Below are positions 17,511 to 27,042 of a DNA stretch of 64,000 bases, piece after piece (position 1 is the first letter of the stretch; each line of letters opens with the position of its first letter). The stretch is from positions 372,001 through 436,000 of the forward strand of contig CAVQLK010000011.1 in the NCBI GenBank assembly GCA_963713355.1, read 5' to 3'. The notes below the pieces were generated by a model. It was not told where the DNA came from. It made no database searches and saw only the letters and a program-made list of their open reading frames with translations. The position numbers and the translations under genes were made by a program. Source of the stretch: FEN-1219 sp963713355 (GTDB lineage Bacteria > Pseudomonadota > Gammaproteobacteria > Steroidobacterales > Rariloculaceae).

Positions 17511-18507
17511 ATGCGACCGCTGCTTCCCAATTCGGTCTTCGTCACGTGGAGCAAGCAGTGCACGCGGAGCTCCAATCAGGCGAGGCATCTCGGCGCCGAG
17601 CTCCTGATCGTGCATTTCGTTACGCCCGTCTCCGGAGCGCTGGGGGCAATTCTTCGCTACGTCGCGTCCATCCCGAGCACGATCCGGCAGCTGCGAAAGC
17701 GCAGGCCGGACGTCGTTCTGACGGAGAATCAGCCGATTTTTCTGGTGCTATCCGTTGCTCTGTACGCGAGCTTCGCGCGAATACCTTATATCATCGACTC
17801 CCACTCCGGAGCCTTCAACAACCCGAAGTGGCGCTGGGCAATACCGATATACCGTATCCTGGCGCGACGGGCCCTGATCAACGTCAATACCAATGATGTG
17901 CACAAGGGTCTCGTCGAATCGTGGGGCGGGCGATCGCTGATCATTGCCGACATACCAATTTTCATCGATCGGGTCGAGCCGCCGGCGCATATCCCGGAGC
18001 GGTACCTTGTGGCGATCACCTCGTTCGGCTTCGATGAGCCAATCGTCGAGATCATCGAGGCGGCGCGAATAACGCCGCACGTCGAGTTCTACTTGACGGG
18101 TAACTACAACAAGCTCACGAGCGAGGTTCGCGAACGAGCGCCTCGCAACGTCCATTTCACGGGGTTCATCGCCTACCCGCAGTATCTCGGCCTGATCTCT
18201 CACTCATTGGGTGTGATCGTGTTGACCACGCGTGACAATACCATGCAGCGTGGAGCCTACGAGGCGCTCGCCCTGGAAGTGCCGATCATCACGTTCGGAT
18301 TTTGCGATTCTTCGCAAGTCGTTCGCAGATGCTGCGTTATACGTTGAAAACACACCGCCGCGGATAGCGGAAGCAGTGAACGAGCTCCAAAGACGGAGCG
18401 AGGAATTGCGGGCAGCAGCTGTGGAGCAGAAAGCACGGCGCGCGAAGGCCTACAAAATGGCCATCGCGACGATCGCCAACGAGGTCGCCGCCTCCAGGCG
18501 TTTGTAA
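17511..18507 (+). pseudogene. GT-B glycosyltransferase, frameshifted near its C-terminus
   Basis: From ATG 17511 (MRPLLPNSVFVTWS) the main frame gives a GT4-like protein: LRKRRPDVVLTENQPIFLVL, YIIDSHSGAFNNPKW, FTGFIAYPQYLGLISHS and GAYEALALEVPIIT. At about 18294 an extra T in ACGTTCGG moves the frame; the next frame continues in register (SDFAILRKSFADAALYVENTP, then a helix-forming, Ala/Arg-rich end) to 18507. Without that base the protein would be about 331 aa. The residues at the join (PIIT/SDF) match the normal donor-domain pattern, so this is a single-base lesion or sequencing error. Follows the AlgD-like gene by 80 nt. Confidence 0.78.
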
Positions 18508-18611
18508 CGCATTCTCTCCGGTGGTGCGGCTATCACGCGACCGCTGATACGCGCTGTTCAGGCGACGCGGACCTCAGATCCGTTTTGAAGAACCGTGAAT
18601 GAAAGGGCGTT

Positions 18612-20303
18612 CTATTGCAGTCGAGGCGGGCGTGGCCGCAATCCACCGACGCGTCGTGCGCCTATCTCCCTGAATATCGTACCGCCCGGCTTGTAATAGA
18701 TTGCTTCGCCAGCCGCCCAGCTAATAGTGCTGGAGCACGTGAGCTCGCTGTTGGCGAGGTTCACGTCAACGACAGTGCATTGATCGCTATTGATATCGAT
18801 GACGTCACCCGATCGCATTCCGCCCATGGTGCCCATGAAGCACTCCGGACGATCGATCTTTATTTTCGTGCCAGTGCCGGAATTAGTAGTTAGCGCGATT
18901 GGCGAGGCCGCGGCGACCAGTGGACCATCCGGCAGAGGAGTGAAATCTCGTTTCGATGGATCGCGATAGAGCGCGCCGTCAAACCTCTTCACATTGCTGC
19001 CGATTTGCACGCCGTCGACGTTCAATGGCACGCTGCCGAAACCCTGCTTTGCACCTAGACTGTTGTAAAACAATGCATCTGTTTCGTGAACGCTGCCTGC
19101 GACCAGGCCGTTAATGTATGCGCTGAAACTGCCCGTGCCGTATGTTCGCAGCAGAATGTAGTTCTTATAGGGGCTGTCCGTGACGGCGGGGTTCGCTGTG
19201 GCCATGTGCCACGCCTCGTTAACTGCGTTGTTCAAGATAGAAACACGCTGGACGCTCGCCACGTCGTTCATGCGGCCCATCGAGAGGGCGGCGCCCCACG
19301 GGCGATAGTGCGAGAGGTGTGCAAAACATGCGCCGTTTACCGTGCTCCCGTAGTTTCCAATACCGATATTGGCACTGTTTTGCGTTTTAGCCGTCCCAGA
19401 TCCGCCCTGCGACATCGAGGCAAACCGAACGATCGCGTGTTGAAAATCCGCTCCATGGATAATCTCGCCGGCCTGGTCGTGGTCACTCGCATCATGCGGC
19501 AGTTGAAGGTCGCCACGGCCGCTCCCGGCTTGACGGAAGTCGACGTGCTCGATCAAAACGCGGCACGCGCCCTTGATCGAAAAGTTGTGGTGATAGCGCA
19601 TCGAAACAACGATTGGTGTTGTTTCCGTGCCATGTACCCAGACGTTCGACTCGTTCGGCTCGCACGCAACGGTATCGGAGTCGTCAAAGAGCGTCAGCGA
19701 GTCGTGGTTCCCGTCGATTAGATGGGTGTTGCCCGTTATTTCGATGTTGTAAGAAGCCTTGCCCGCAGAACCCAGTTGAAAAAGATCATTGTAACGTTCC
19801 CATTCTGTACCGGCGCAGCCCGGACCGGGGTTGCCTGGCGCACATCGTTCCGGTTCCCCTCGCACATATATCGAATCAAATTTGATATCGTGAGAAAGTT
19901 GCACCCACGCGCGCGGATTTGTGTACGTATGCGTAGGGTCGTAGTAGTTTGTGTCCGATTTGATGTTCTTGATGGTCAGGTAAGCGACACTCTCGATTCG
20001 AATACGGTCGAAACTACAGCCGTGGAGGGTCTGACATTCGTGGGTGATGCGATTGCCGGAAACGCCGCTCTTCGCGGGCATGAAGTGTGTGCGTCCATAG
20101 TTGCCCGGTAGATAGATGCATCGATCGCCGGGAGCGAGCGAGGTGAAGCACGTGGCACTGTTCCACGGTGTGCTCGCGCTATTGCCATCGTTGTCCGCGC
20201 GGCCGGTAGGGCTAGCGTATTTCGTTGCGGCGTGGGCCGGTCCGCTGAAAAGGGCAGAGGAGAAGATAGCTAGCAGATATACGATCGCGGCAGGCTTCCA
20301 CAT
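18612..20303 (-). CDS. secreted right-handed parallel beta-helix protein
   Basis: 563 aa from ATG 20303, where the product starts with a clear Sec signal (MWKPAAIVYLLAIFSSALF, cleavage after AHA). The longer in-frame ORF to 20507 adds 68 residues without family character and would bury the signal. The mature part begins KYASPTGRADNDGNSASTPW, then a pectate-lyase-like beta-helix series: YLTIKNIKSD, HDIKFDSIYVRG, YNIEITGNTHLIDGNHDSL, FSIKGACRVLIEHVDF and similar strands rich in Asn, Gly, Ile. Members of this group bind or cleave, or epimerise, acidic polysaccharides in the periplasm or outside the cell. A uronate polymer as substrate would suit its neighbour algD. Catalytic residues could not be assigned. 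A CRP-like site lies about 80 bp before its start. Confidence 0.75.
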   Translation of the reverse strand: MWKPAAIVYLLAIFSSALFSGPAHAATKYASPTGRADNDGNSASTPWNSATCFTSLAPGDRCIYLPGNYGRTHFMPAKSGVSGNRITHECQTLHGCSFDRIRIESVAYLTIKNIKSDTNYYDPTHTYTNPRAWVQLSHDIKFDSIYVRGEPERCAPGNPGPGCAGTEWERYNDLFQLGSAGKASYNIEITGNTHLIDGNHDSLTLFDDSDTVACEPNESNVWVHGTETTPIVVSMRYHHNFSIKGACRVLIEHVDFRQAGSGRGDLQLPHDASDHDQAGEIIHGADFQHAIVRFASMSQGGSGTAKTQNSANIGIGNYGSTVNGACFAHLSHYRPWGAALSMGRMNDVASVQRVSILNNAVNEAWHMATANPAVTDSPYKNYILLRTYGTGSFSAYINGLVAGSVHETDALFYNSLGAKQGFGSVPLNVDGVQIGSNVKRFDGALYRDPSKRDFTPLPDGPLVAAASPIALTTNSGTGTKIKIDRPECFMGTMGGMRSGDVIDINSDQCTVVDVNLANSELTCSSTISWAAGEAIYYKPGGTIFREIGARRVGGLRPRPPRLQ

Positions 20304-20380
20304 ATGGAGTCTCGCTTTAGAGATTTCGGTCAAAAGTATGTCACGTCCCCGCATGCCACACTCGTCTTGTCGTCCTAGAC

Positions 20381-20396
20381 CGTGACCATTGTCACA
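20381..20396 (-). promoter_or_regulatory. second CRP/Clp-type operator candidate
   Basis: CGTGACCATTGTCACA; on the minus strand TGTGA-N6-TCACG, one base from the TGTGA-N6-TCACA consensus. It sits 78 bp upstream of the beta-helix gene start (20303) and in the space before the plus-strand GT4 at 20620, a reasonable place for an operator. Confidence 0.45.
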
Positions 20397-20619
20397 TTCC
20401 GCAGCGGGGGGTGAAGCGTGACGCGAATCGTAGGCCCGCCGACAATGTCCAGGCAATGTGTCAGCATTCGACGACACGATTGAACGAGTTCGAGGCGCAT
20501 ACGCCATCTATCGTGAGTACTGAACGCCGCGACGGAAACGAGCTTCCCTTTTTTACATCTGCCGGTCGGTGGGAGACACCCGCCGCGGCTCGCGCTGTGC
20601 TTCGTCGTATCGGGCGGCA

Positions 20620-21822
20620 ATGAAGCGCTTACCGCGCGTCGCAATGATCGGAGATTTTCCGCGCGAGCCAGGCGCCATTGGCGGCGGCGTCGAGTCGGTC
20701 ATGCTGTATCTAGGCGAAGCCTTGGGTCTGCGAACCGATCTAGAGCTATGCGTGGTGACGCTCGATCGGTGGGGATTGGGGGATCGAGTCCTCCTTCACA
20801 ATGGGATAACGGCGCACTATGTCGCGGCGTCCCCTTTGCGCGGACCGTTACACGAGGTTGGGAATCGCAAACGCCTCGCAGCGAAACTTCGCGAGCTCGA
20901 TCCCGATCTCGTACACGCGCACATCGCCGGACATTATTCCCACGCGGCACATTCCAGCGGCAAGCCATATGTTTTGACGCTCCACGGTATTCGCTATTTG
21001 GAGGCCAATTTGCGGACGGGCGTGATTGACAAGCTCTATCGGCGTCACGTTATTCGTTTTGCAGAAGCAAGCTGCATCGCACGGGCGCAGTTTGTGATCT
21101 CAATCAACCCATTCGTTGATCAGACCTTTGGCAGCTTGGTCCGCGGGCAAGTGAGCCATATCGAGAACCCGGTCTCCGATGCTTATTTTACTGTTCCAGA
21201 AGTCCAAACTAATCATCGTCTTCTCTACGTCGGGCGCCTTACGCCGCGCAAGGATATTCTGACATTGTTGAAGGCCTTTCGTGTCGTGAAAGACCATCTG
21301 CCCGTGATGGAGCTCCGGCTCGCCGGTGCGCTCGACGCAAACAGCGGTGACGGCTATCTGGATTCGATCAACACGTACATCGAGCAACACGATCTACGCG
21401 GCTCGGTTGCACTGCTCGGTAACGTTAATGAAGTGCGAGTTCTTGAAGAGTATGCAGAGAGCTCTCTCGTTGTCATGTCTTCCGTCTTAGAAACGGCACC
21501 GATGTCGATTTCTCAGGCCCTGGCTGCGGGGCGCGGCGTGGTGACAACCGACGCCGGCGGTTGCAGGTATATGGTGCAAGACAGCGTCACAGGCCGAGTC
21601 GTGCCGCTACGGGACCCAGCCGCTCTCGCGGCAGCGATCCTGGACAGCGTACGCAATCTCAGCATTCTGCAAGCCATGGGGCGAGCGGCGCGGCAAGCTG
21701 CCGAAGTGCGGTTTAGGCCCGCTGCAGTCGCAGATGCGACCAGTCGGTTGTATGGGCGGATTTTGAACCGCTCTGGGCAAGCGGTCAGTCAAGAGACGGA
21801 TACGCTCCAGCGACTGCTCTAG
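20620..21822 (+). CDS. GT4 glycosyltransferase
   Basis: 400 aa from ATG 20620 (MKRLPRVAMIGDFPREPGAI); the open frame reaches further upstream without protein-like sequence. N-terminal domain has the Gly-rich loop IGGGVESVMLYL and PDLVHAHIAGHYSHA; middle YVLTLHGIRYLEANLRTG; donor domain RLLYVGRLTPRKDILTLLKAF, LLGNVNEVRVLEEYAESSLVVMSSVLETAPMSISQALAAGRGVVTTDAGGC. The EX7E position reads ETAPMSISQALAAG, with Gln in place of the second Glu, a known variation in GT4 enzymes. Divergent from the beta-helix gene, 120 nt before a methyltransferase. Sugar specificity unknown. Confidence 0.83.
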   Translation: MKRLPRVAMIGDFPREPGAIGGGVESVMLYLGEALGLRTDLELCVVTLDRWGLGDRVLLHNGITAHYVAASPLRGPLHEVGNRKRLAAKLRELDPDLVHAHIAGHYSHAAHSSGKPYVLTLHGIRYLEANLRTGVIDKLYRRHVIRFAEASCIARAQFVISINPFVDQTFGSLVRGQVSHIENPVSDAYFTVPEVQTNHRLLYVGRLTPRKDILTLLKAFRVVKDHLPVMELRLAGALDANSGDGYLDSINTYIEQHDLRGSVALLGNVNEVRVLEEYAESSLVVMSSVLETAPMSISQALAAGRGVVTTDAGGCRYMVQDSVTGRVVPLRDPAALAAAILDSVRNLSILQAMGRAARQAAEVRFRPAAVADATSRLYGRILNRSGQAVSQETDTLQRLL

Positions 21823-21942
21823 TGTTGCTATGCCCGGCACGCCAAAGGGAGAATGCGATTGTTTCCGTGCGTTCCGCTAACGCGGCGCGCTGAGCCTGCC
21901 CTTATTCCAACGGCGTTGAGCCGGCATAGAGCGAGCACTGCC

Positions 21943-22773
21943 ATGGACGACAATCGGTCAGATGCCCAAGTACGTGAGCATTATGAAATCGAACGACAGC
22001 TCGCTGCGCGTTTGCTGGCGGCCTCAAAGGAGGAGCGGCGCACGCTCTATGGGGCGCTGTATGAAGAGTTGTTTCGCCGCGTGCCGCATCATACTCAGCT
22101 CACACGCAAAGCCTCTTTAGAAGATCGAAAGCGATCCGTCGACTACCAGATGCGGCTGCTCAGCCGATTTCTGAGGCCCGATGCTTCGTTTCTCGAGCTT
22201 GGCCCGGGTGATTGTGCTTTAGCATTTGCAGTGGCAGATGTCGTAAAGAAGGTCTACGCAGTCGATGTTAGCCCGACCATCTCGTACTCCGATGCCGTAC
22301 CCAAAAACTTCAAGCTGGTCATTTCCGATGGCTGCACGATCCCCGTGCCAGATGGCGAAATCGACGTTGCTTTCTCCAATCAGCTGATGGAGCATTTGCA
22401 CCCCGACGATGCCGTCGAGCAATTGAGCAATGTTTATCGGGCCCTTGCGCCGGGCGGAATCTATCTCTGCATCACACCGAACAGGCTTAGTGGCCCTCAT
22501 GATATTTCGGGGCGCTTCGACACGGTTGCTACTGGCTTTCACTTGAAAGAATACACGGTTACGGAACTAGACTCCCTCTTCAAGCGCGTTGGTTTCGTAA
22601 AGACTATGATCTTCTTCAAGGTGTTAGGACGTTACAGGCGAGTACCGGTCTCCCTGGTGACGACGTTGGAAGCAATCTTGCAGGCCTTGCCCCAGAATTT
22701 TAGACGGGCGGCGTCTCGCCATGGAACGATCAAAAGGCTGATAAACGTTCGTTTAGTCGGCGTCAAACCGTAA
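21943..22773 (+). CDS. class I SAM-dependent methyltransferase
   Basis: 276 aa from ATG 21943 (MDDNRSDAQVREHYEIERQL); the 90 nt of open frame before it look non-coding. Helical lead of about 75 residues, then SFLELGPGDCALAFAVAD (motif I), VYAVDVS, DGCTIPVPDGEIDVAFSNQLMEHLHPDDA (motifs II/III) and ALAPGGIYLCITPNRLSGPHD. C-terminal basic region RGASRHGTIKRL-like. Likely modifies an EPS sugar. Sits between a GT4 and the remnant plus heparinase gene. Confidence 0.82.
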   Translation: MDDNRSDAQVREHYEIERQLAARLLAASKEERRTLYGALYEELFRRVPHHTQLTRKASLEDRKRSVDYQMRLLSRFLRPDASFLELGPGDCALAFAVADVVKKVYAVDVSPTISYSDAVPKNFKLVISDGCTIPVPDGEIDVAFSNQLMEHLHPDDAVEQLSNVYRALAPGGIYLCITPNRLSGPHDISGRFDTVATGFHLKEYTVTELDSLFKRVGFVKTMIFFKVLGRYRRVPVSLVTTLEAILQALPQNFRRAASRHGTIKRLINVRLVGVKP

Positions 22774-22802
22774 CGCTCTCCGGTCGATAGTTTCCATTTC
22801 CG

Positions 22803-22901
22803 AGTACCTCAGACCACACTGGGCAACAACGCGCATTCGAAAGTGGTCGCCCAGTTCAACGATGGACCGCGGGTCTTGGCGAAGCTGTTCAATGCGCAAT
22901 A
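22803..22901 (+). pseudogene. C-terminal fragment of a GT4 glycosyltransferase
   Basis: Reads QTTLGNNAHSKVVAQFNDG, then PRVLAKLFNAQ and TAG, matching the last residues of the intact GT4 gene ending at 16098 (LGDNAHARVVDQFNNERSA, LAALFNGQ, TAG) in protein and DNA. It is a 3' stub left by a duplication or recombination. The next gene's best start codon (22892) overlaps its stop. Confidence 0.72.
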
Positions 22902-24880
22902 GACTCGCGGCCGCGCGGCAGCTTGGTTTAGGCGGGGTCTGCCGGCGCGTTTTTTGGCGAGTCGCCATGGCCAGGCGTGTGATCGCCTTCTATACCTTTA
23001 GAAGCTCACGTGCACGCCGGTTCTCCGACGAGATGGATAACGAGCTGAAGGTCGGGCCATCGTTTCTTCCGGCATCCGATAAACTGTGTGCGCTGCTCGA
23101 CCAAGATGCAGTGAACTCCACCGCACGTGACCGAATCGCAGCTGCGACCGTGGACGTGATCAATGGCGAAGTCGAGTTTCGCGGCCTCGGGAGGATTCGC
23201 CTGAGATTTTCCCCTGGTGACTGGTACGACTATCCGGCCGTTAGTACGGAGATGATCAGTCGTCAAGACTTCCTAGTGCCGCTGGTTCAACAGGTCTTGC
23301 TATCCGGCGATCCAGCGGCGCGCGAGAAAATTCGCGAGCTCTTCACGTACTGGACTAAGAACTTCGATCTCTCAAAGCTGCGGAAGCGCGACACACCAAT
23401 AGATACTGCGATTCGCCTGATCAACTGGATGTGGGTGCTCAGCTTCGACGTGCTGAAGCTGGACCGGCAGAACGCAGCGCGTCTGCTCCAGATCATCTAT
23501 CTGCAACTGGAGTTTATTTCCGCGTGGCGGAGCGCAGGCGGCAACCACCTCGTGCTCGAGGCGCTCGCGCATTACGTCGTGGGGAGCGCTTTCGCTGGAT
23601 CGCGACAGGCTCGCCGATGGCGGCAGTGGAGTAGACGCACATTGCTTGCGGAGTTGCACAAACAGACTTCAGAGGACGGTGTGCATACCGAGCAATCGAT
23701 GTTCTACCACCAGGCGGTCAGCACGCATTTTCTGAAATTTCTCCTGACGGCTGAGGCCGGAGGAGATCCGGTGCCGGAGAGCTATCGGGCTAAGTTCGGC
23801 CGAATGCTTGAATACATCCATGTGACCATGAAGATTGACTTGACACATCCCGTGCTCGGCGACGGGGAGCCATTGGTCACGAATGACCGCGAACATTGGG
23901 AGGCAAAAGCGCTGCTGCCGGCGAGGAGCGTCCTATATGGACGTCCCATATACAGCAAGTTTGCCGCCAGCATCAATGATTCATTGGTCTGGCTACTCGG
24001 CGTCCGCAGGGAGAGCGTGCTCGTGACTGACGAGATACCCGTCTCGACCGTGTTCGAAAAAACCGGCCTAGCGGTATTGCGTAGCGGCGAGGCTTACGCG
24101 TTCTTCGACGCAGCACCCTTCTCAGATCCTGAGTTCCCTCATCATGGTCATGCGGATGCGTTGAGCGTGGAGATCGGTGCCGGGCGTGCAGACCTGTTTG
24201 TCGATCCCGGTGGTTATGGCTACTACAATGATGAGTACCGACGCTTCTTCCGTAGCACCGCCGCCCACAACACGGTCGTGCTAGATGGCAAGGATCAATC
24301 GGAGTTATCGGGTGTCTTGGGCTACGGCAGATTGGCGAATGCCAAATTAGAGCGCTATAGCTTAACGAGCGAACTGGACTACGTTGCCGGTTCACACAGC
24401 GGTTACTCGCCCGCGAAGCATTTGCGGGAGTTGTTTCTGCGCAAGGGACCGAACCCTTACGTGCTGATTGTGGACTACTTGCAGGGCGCTGGTCGTCACA
24501 CCGCGACGATCAACTTCCATTTGCCGCCTCGAGCAAGATTCGACGCGAGCACGGGGCGTTTGTACGCCGCGGAAGGCGGGGTGTTCCGCGCGAGAGCCGT
24601 TTCGAACGTCGCTCTAGAGCAGACGGTATTGAATGGGTGTCGAGAGCCCTTTTTGCAGGGGTGGTTTTCTCCGGGGACGCGAATCGCAGAGCCTGCGGAC
24701 ACATGGCAACTCACGTGTCAATTTGCCGACGCGGCTTATGTCGCAACTGTGGTTTTCCTCAGCGACGGAGCAGCCGAGGCGATCCCTGCGCCGTCCGGGC
24801 TCGAAATCGCCGGGACTGCAGTCGACTCATACTCGTTCTCCATGGAGACACTGCTAACAGCCTGCCGTCTCGGTGTTTGA
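22892..24880 (+). CDS. heparinase II/III family polysaccharide lyase
   Basis: 662 aa from ATG 22892 (MRNRLAAARQLG). The N-terminal half is an (alpha/alpha)-toroid (INWMWVLSFDVLKL, GNHLVLEALAHYVVGSAF, EQSMFYHQAVSTHFLKFLL); the C-terminal beta-sandwich begins with the family signature PHHGHADALSVEIGAGRADLF and FFRSTAAHNTVVLDGKDQSE. His and Tyr/Asn residues in these segments are the usual catalytic or metal-binding set. No signal peptide is evident. Family members cleave uronic-acid-containing polysaccharides such as heparin or alginate by beta elimination; EPS-locus versions are thought to trim or release polymer. Its presence supports a uronate in the product. Confidence 0.85.
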   Translation: MRNRLAAARQLGLGGVCRRVFWRVAMARRVIAFYTFRSSRARRFSDEMDNELKVGPSFLPASDKLCALLDQDAVNSTARDRIAAATVDVINGEVEFRGLGRIRLRFSPGDWYDYPAVSTEMISRQDFLVPLVQQVLLSGDPAAREKIRELFTYWTKNFDLSKLRKRDTPIDTAIRLINWMWVLSFDVLKLDRQNAARLLQIIYLQLEFISAWRSAGGNHLVLEALAHYVVGSAFAGSRQARRWRQWSRRTLLAELHKQTSEDGVHTEQSMFYHQAVSTHFLKFLLTAEAGGDPVPESYRAKFGRMLEYIHVTMKIDLTHPVLGDGEPLVTNDREHWEAKALLPARSVLYGRPIYSKFAASINDSLVWLLGVRRESVLVTDEIPVSTVFEKTGLAVLRSGEAYAFFDAAPFSDPEFPHHGHADALSVEIGAGRADLFVDPGGYGYYNDEYRRFFRSTAAHNTVVLDGKDQSELSGVLGYGRLANAKLERYSLTSELDYVAGSHSGYSPAKHLRELFLRKGPNPYVLIVDYLQGAGRHTATINFHLPPRARFDASTGRLYAAEGGVFRARAVSNVALEQTVLNGCREPFLQGWFSPGTRIAEPADTWQLTCQFADAAYVATVVFLSDGAAEAIPAPSGLEIAGTAVDSYSFSMETLLTACRLGV

Positions 24881-25452
24881 GTTCACAAGGACACGTAGCA
24901 GTGGTCCGGCAGGTCACCTCGTTGCCTCGCACCCGTCATGATCTGCGCGGAGCGATTACGCCGGCGGCCCGAGGGCGAGGCCGAGTGAGGTCGGCACTGC
25001 CGCTGAGTCGCGGCTCGCGAAGCGTCGAGCATGACCTGGGCACAGCGCTTGAAGCGGGTGCTCGCGATCGAGATCGAGACGTGCCGGCGCGCGGCTTTCG
25101 GTCGTGGATAACGGCCTTGATGCGTCCTAGTTGTCGCTCCATGCTTTATGTCTGGCTTTTCACGGCCTTGTCTACACTGTACCGATGGCTCATCCTGGAC
25201 CGATGACGATATGGGAGGCGCGGCGGCGTCGGAATCCTTGTTGGTGATCCTCGTTCGGCACTCTCGTCGTTGCCGGTGATCGTCGGCTACTCGGTGTTCG
25301 CGTACGGGGTGTTCCGCGGCAAAGCGCAGGACCTGGGGTACGATCGATCGCGATCGCCACCGTTTCCAAGCTCCTGTGCGCCGTTGATCCAGTTCGAGTG
25401 GACGGTGGGCAGGTCCCTCGCGGGTCAATGTGAAGTGAAGTCGATTATATAG
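24881..25452. other. stretch without a recognisable gene
   Basis: About 570 bp after the heparinase stop. All open frames have poor composition (Arg/Ser-rich on the minus strand). A short plus-strand frame around 25255-25330 (SLPVIVGYSVFAYGVFRGKA) looks somewhat protein-like and may be a fragment, but I cannot name it. Confidence 0.5.
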
Positions 25453-26957
25453 ATGAAGATTCAGTTCGAAAGAGTCGGCGAGCTGCCACACTTGGCTTGG
25501 GCAGCAAGAAGTGGCACAGAAACCTTGATGTCGTTGTGATCAGGCATGGTTCCTGGGTCGAAGTTGGCAGAGACCGTTTTGTCGAGGGGCCTGGAACGGT
25601 GACTTCGGTAAGTGGTGCTTTGAATCGAGCACCTTGATGGGTTCCGGCGGGAAGGTCTCCAATGGATACTTCCTTTTGGCGTGCCCGTACTATATGCTCG
25701 AGTGAATGACATATACAGAAGGGCTACCGGATTTCCTTATCGCTTCGAATTCGCTGCCATTCGTGTTGGCACAGGCGAACGACGCACTTGACATGAACTT
25801 CTTGCTCTACGATGCAATATTCGCTTCGATGAAGGACGGTTTGGATCGATATGTGCGATCGGTACCGACCGCGTCAGGCAATGTGGTCACGCTTTTTTAT
25901 CATTGCAATCTTCGTATCGATTCCCAACTACGGATCAAGGAGTTGCCAAAAGAGCGTGTAAAGGATTTCCTGATTTTTCTGACTATACGGCGTTCCTTGA
26001 GAACGAGGTCCGGGGCATCTGTTCCAACGCGTCCGATCCACAACGAAACGTTCAGTATTCGCCGGTTACGACGATTTCGTCAGGATATGATTCGCCCGCA
26101 TGCGCGGTCGTGGCCAGGAAAGCCGGTTGTGGTGACGCACTGACATTTTCTGCCGCTCGAGGCATGAGTGGCGACGACTCCGGCAAAGCGATTGCGACAC
26201 AACTCGGTCTCAGGGTGACAAGCTTCGACCGAAAAGGGTATCTGACGACATCGGGATTTCCCGAGGCGGAATGCATGGGGGGTCCGTCCGAGTTTTCGTC
26301 ACTGGGCAATGCACTCGTTCGCAAGATTTTGTTGGTGGGGTTCCACGGCGACAAGGTGTGGGATAAGAATTGCAAGTCTGTCGGAACACGAATCGTTCGC
26401 GGTGATTCAAGTGGAAGTAGCCTGACTGAGCTTCGATTGAGAGCCGGCTTTATTCTGTTGCCGGTACCTTTCATTGGTTGTACCAGTCACCCTCGATCCA
26501 CCGGCTTTCGAACTCAGCCGAGATGCAGCCGTGGACGCTTGGAACCCGGTATGACAGACCGATTGCCCGGCGCCTCGTCGAAGAATGCGGTGTGGACAGA
26601 AATCTATTCGGCATGAGCAAACGGGCTGCAGGCGTCTTCGTCACCGAAGAAGGTGTTCAAGCGACGCTGTCCCCCGAGTCGTTGCGGGATTTTTCGAGAT
26701 TTGCCGATGAGAACTGGCGTCGGCGTTTCGGACTGATAAGCACGCTCGTCAGAATGGGCCGACGTTTCGATAAGCTGAATGCCCGAGCGAATGGGTTTGC
26801 CTACCGAGTTGTACGCGCCGCGAGTGGCCGTGAAGTAAAATTTCCCAGTTGTTGCCACGCGGCGTGCGAAAGCTCACGTATGGCTACGTTGGCCGGGAAG
26901 CGCTGCTATTTCATTGGGGTATCGACAAACTCGTTGAGCGTTATTCCCGAAGCCTGA
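25453..26957 (+). pseudogene. asparagine-synthase-like (PP-loop) gene, multiply frameshifted
   Basis: Starts at ATG 25453 (MKIQFERVGELPHLAW). Coding then hops frames: KWHRNLDVVVIRHGSWVEVG, GAWNGDFGKWCFESSTLMGS (to a TGA at 25704), then YTEGLPDFLIASNSLPFVLA from 25706, then DFSDYTAFLENEVRG and the PP-loop TTISSGYDSPACAVVARKAG with DDSGKAIATQLGLRV in the 25903 frame, and from about 26478 RLSNSAEMQPWTLGTRYDRP and RRLVEECGVDRNLFGM. The SSGYDS motif and following Asp-rich helix define the asparagine synthase/adenine nucleotide hydrolase fold. At least five lesions, so a true pseudogene. It probably once encoded an EPS-locus amidotransferase-like protein. Confidence 0.75.
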
Positions 26958-27042
26958 ACGCGACGGATAAACATTTCGTACCCTGAAGCGCGGTCGAGCA
27001 AACCTGCGACCTGGTGATCGTAGCCGGAGTGGTTCGAAAGCT

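Noticed and set aside
25255..25450. Plus-strand hydrophobic frame (SLPVIVGYSVFAYGVFRGKA) as an exosortase or membrane gene remnant
   Set aside because: No exosortase catalytic Cys/Arg/His motif and too short to judge.
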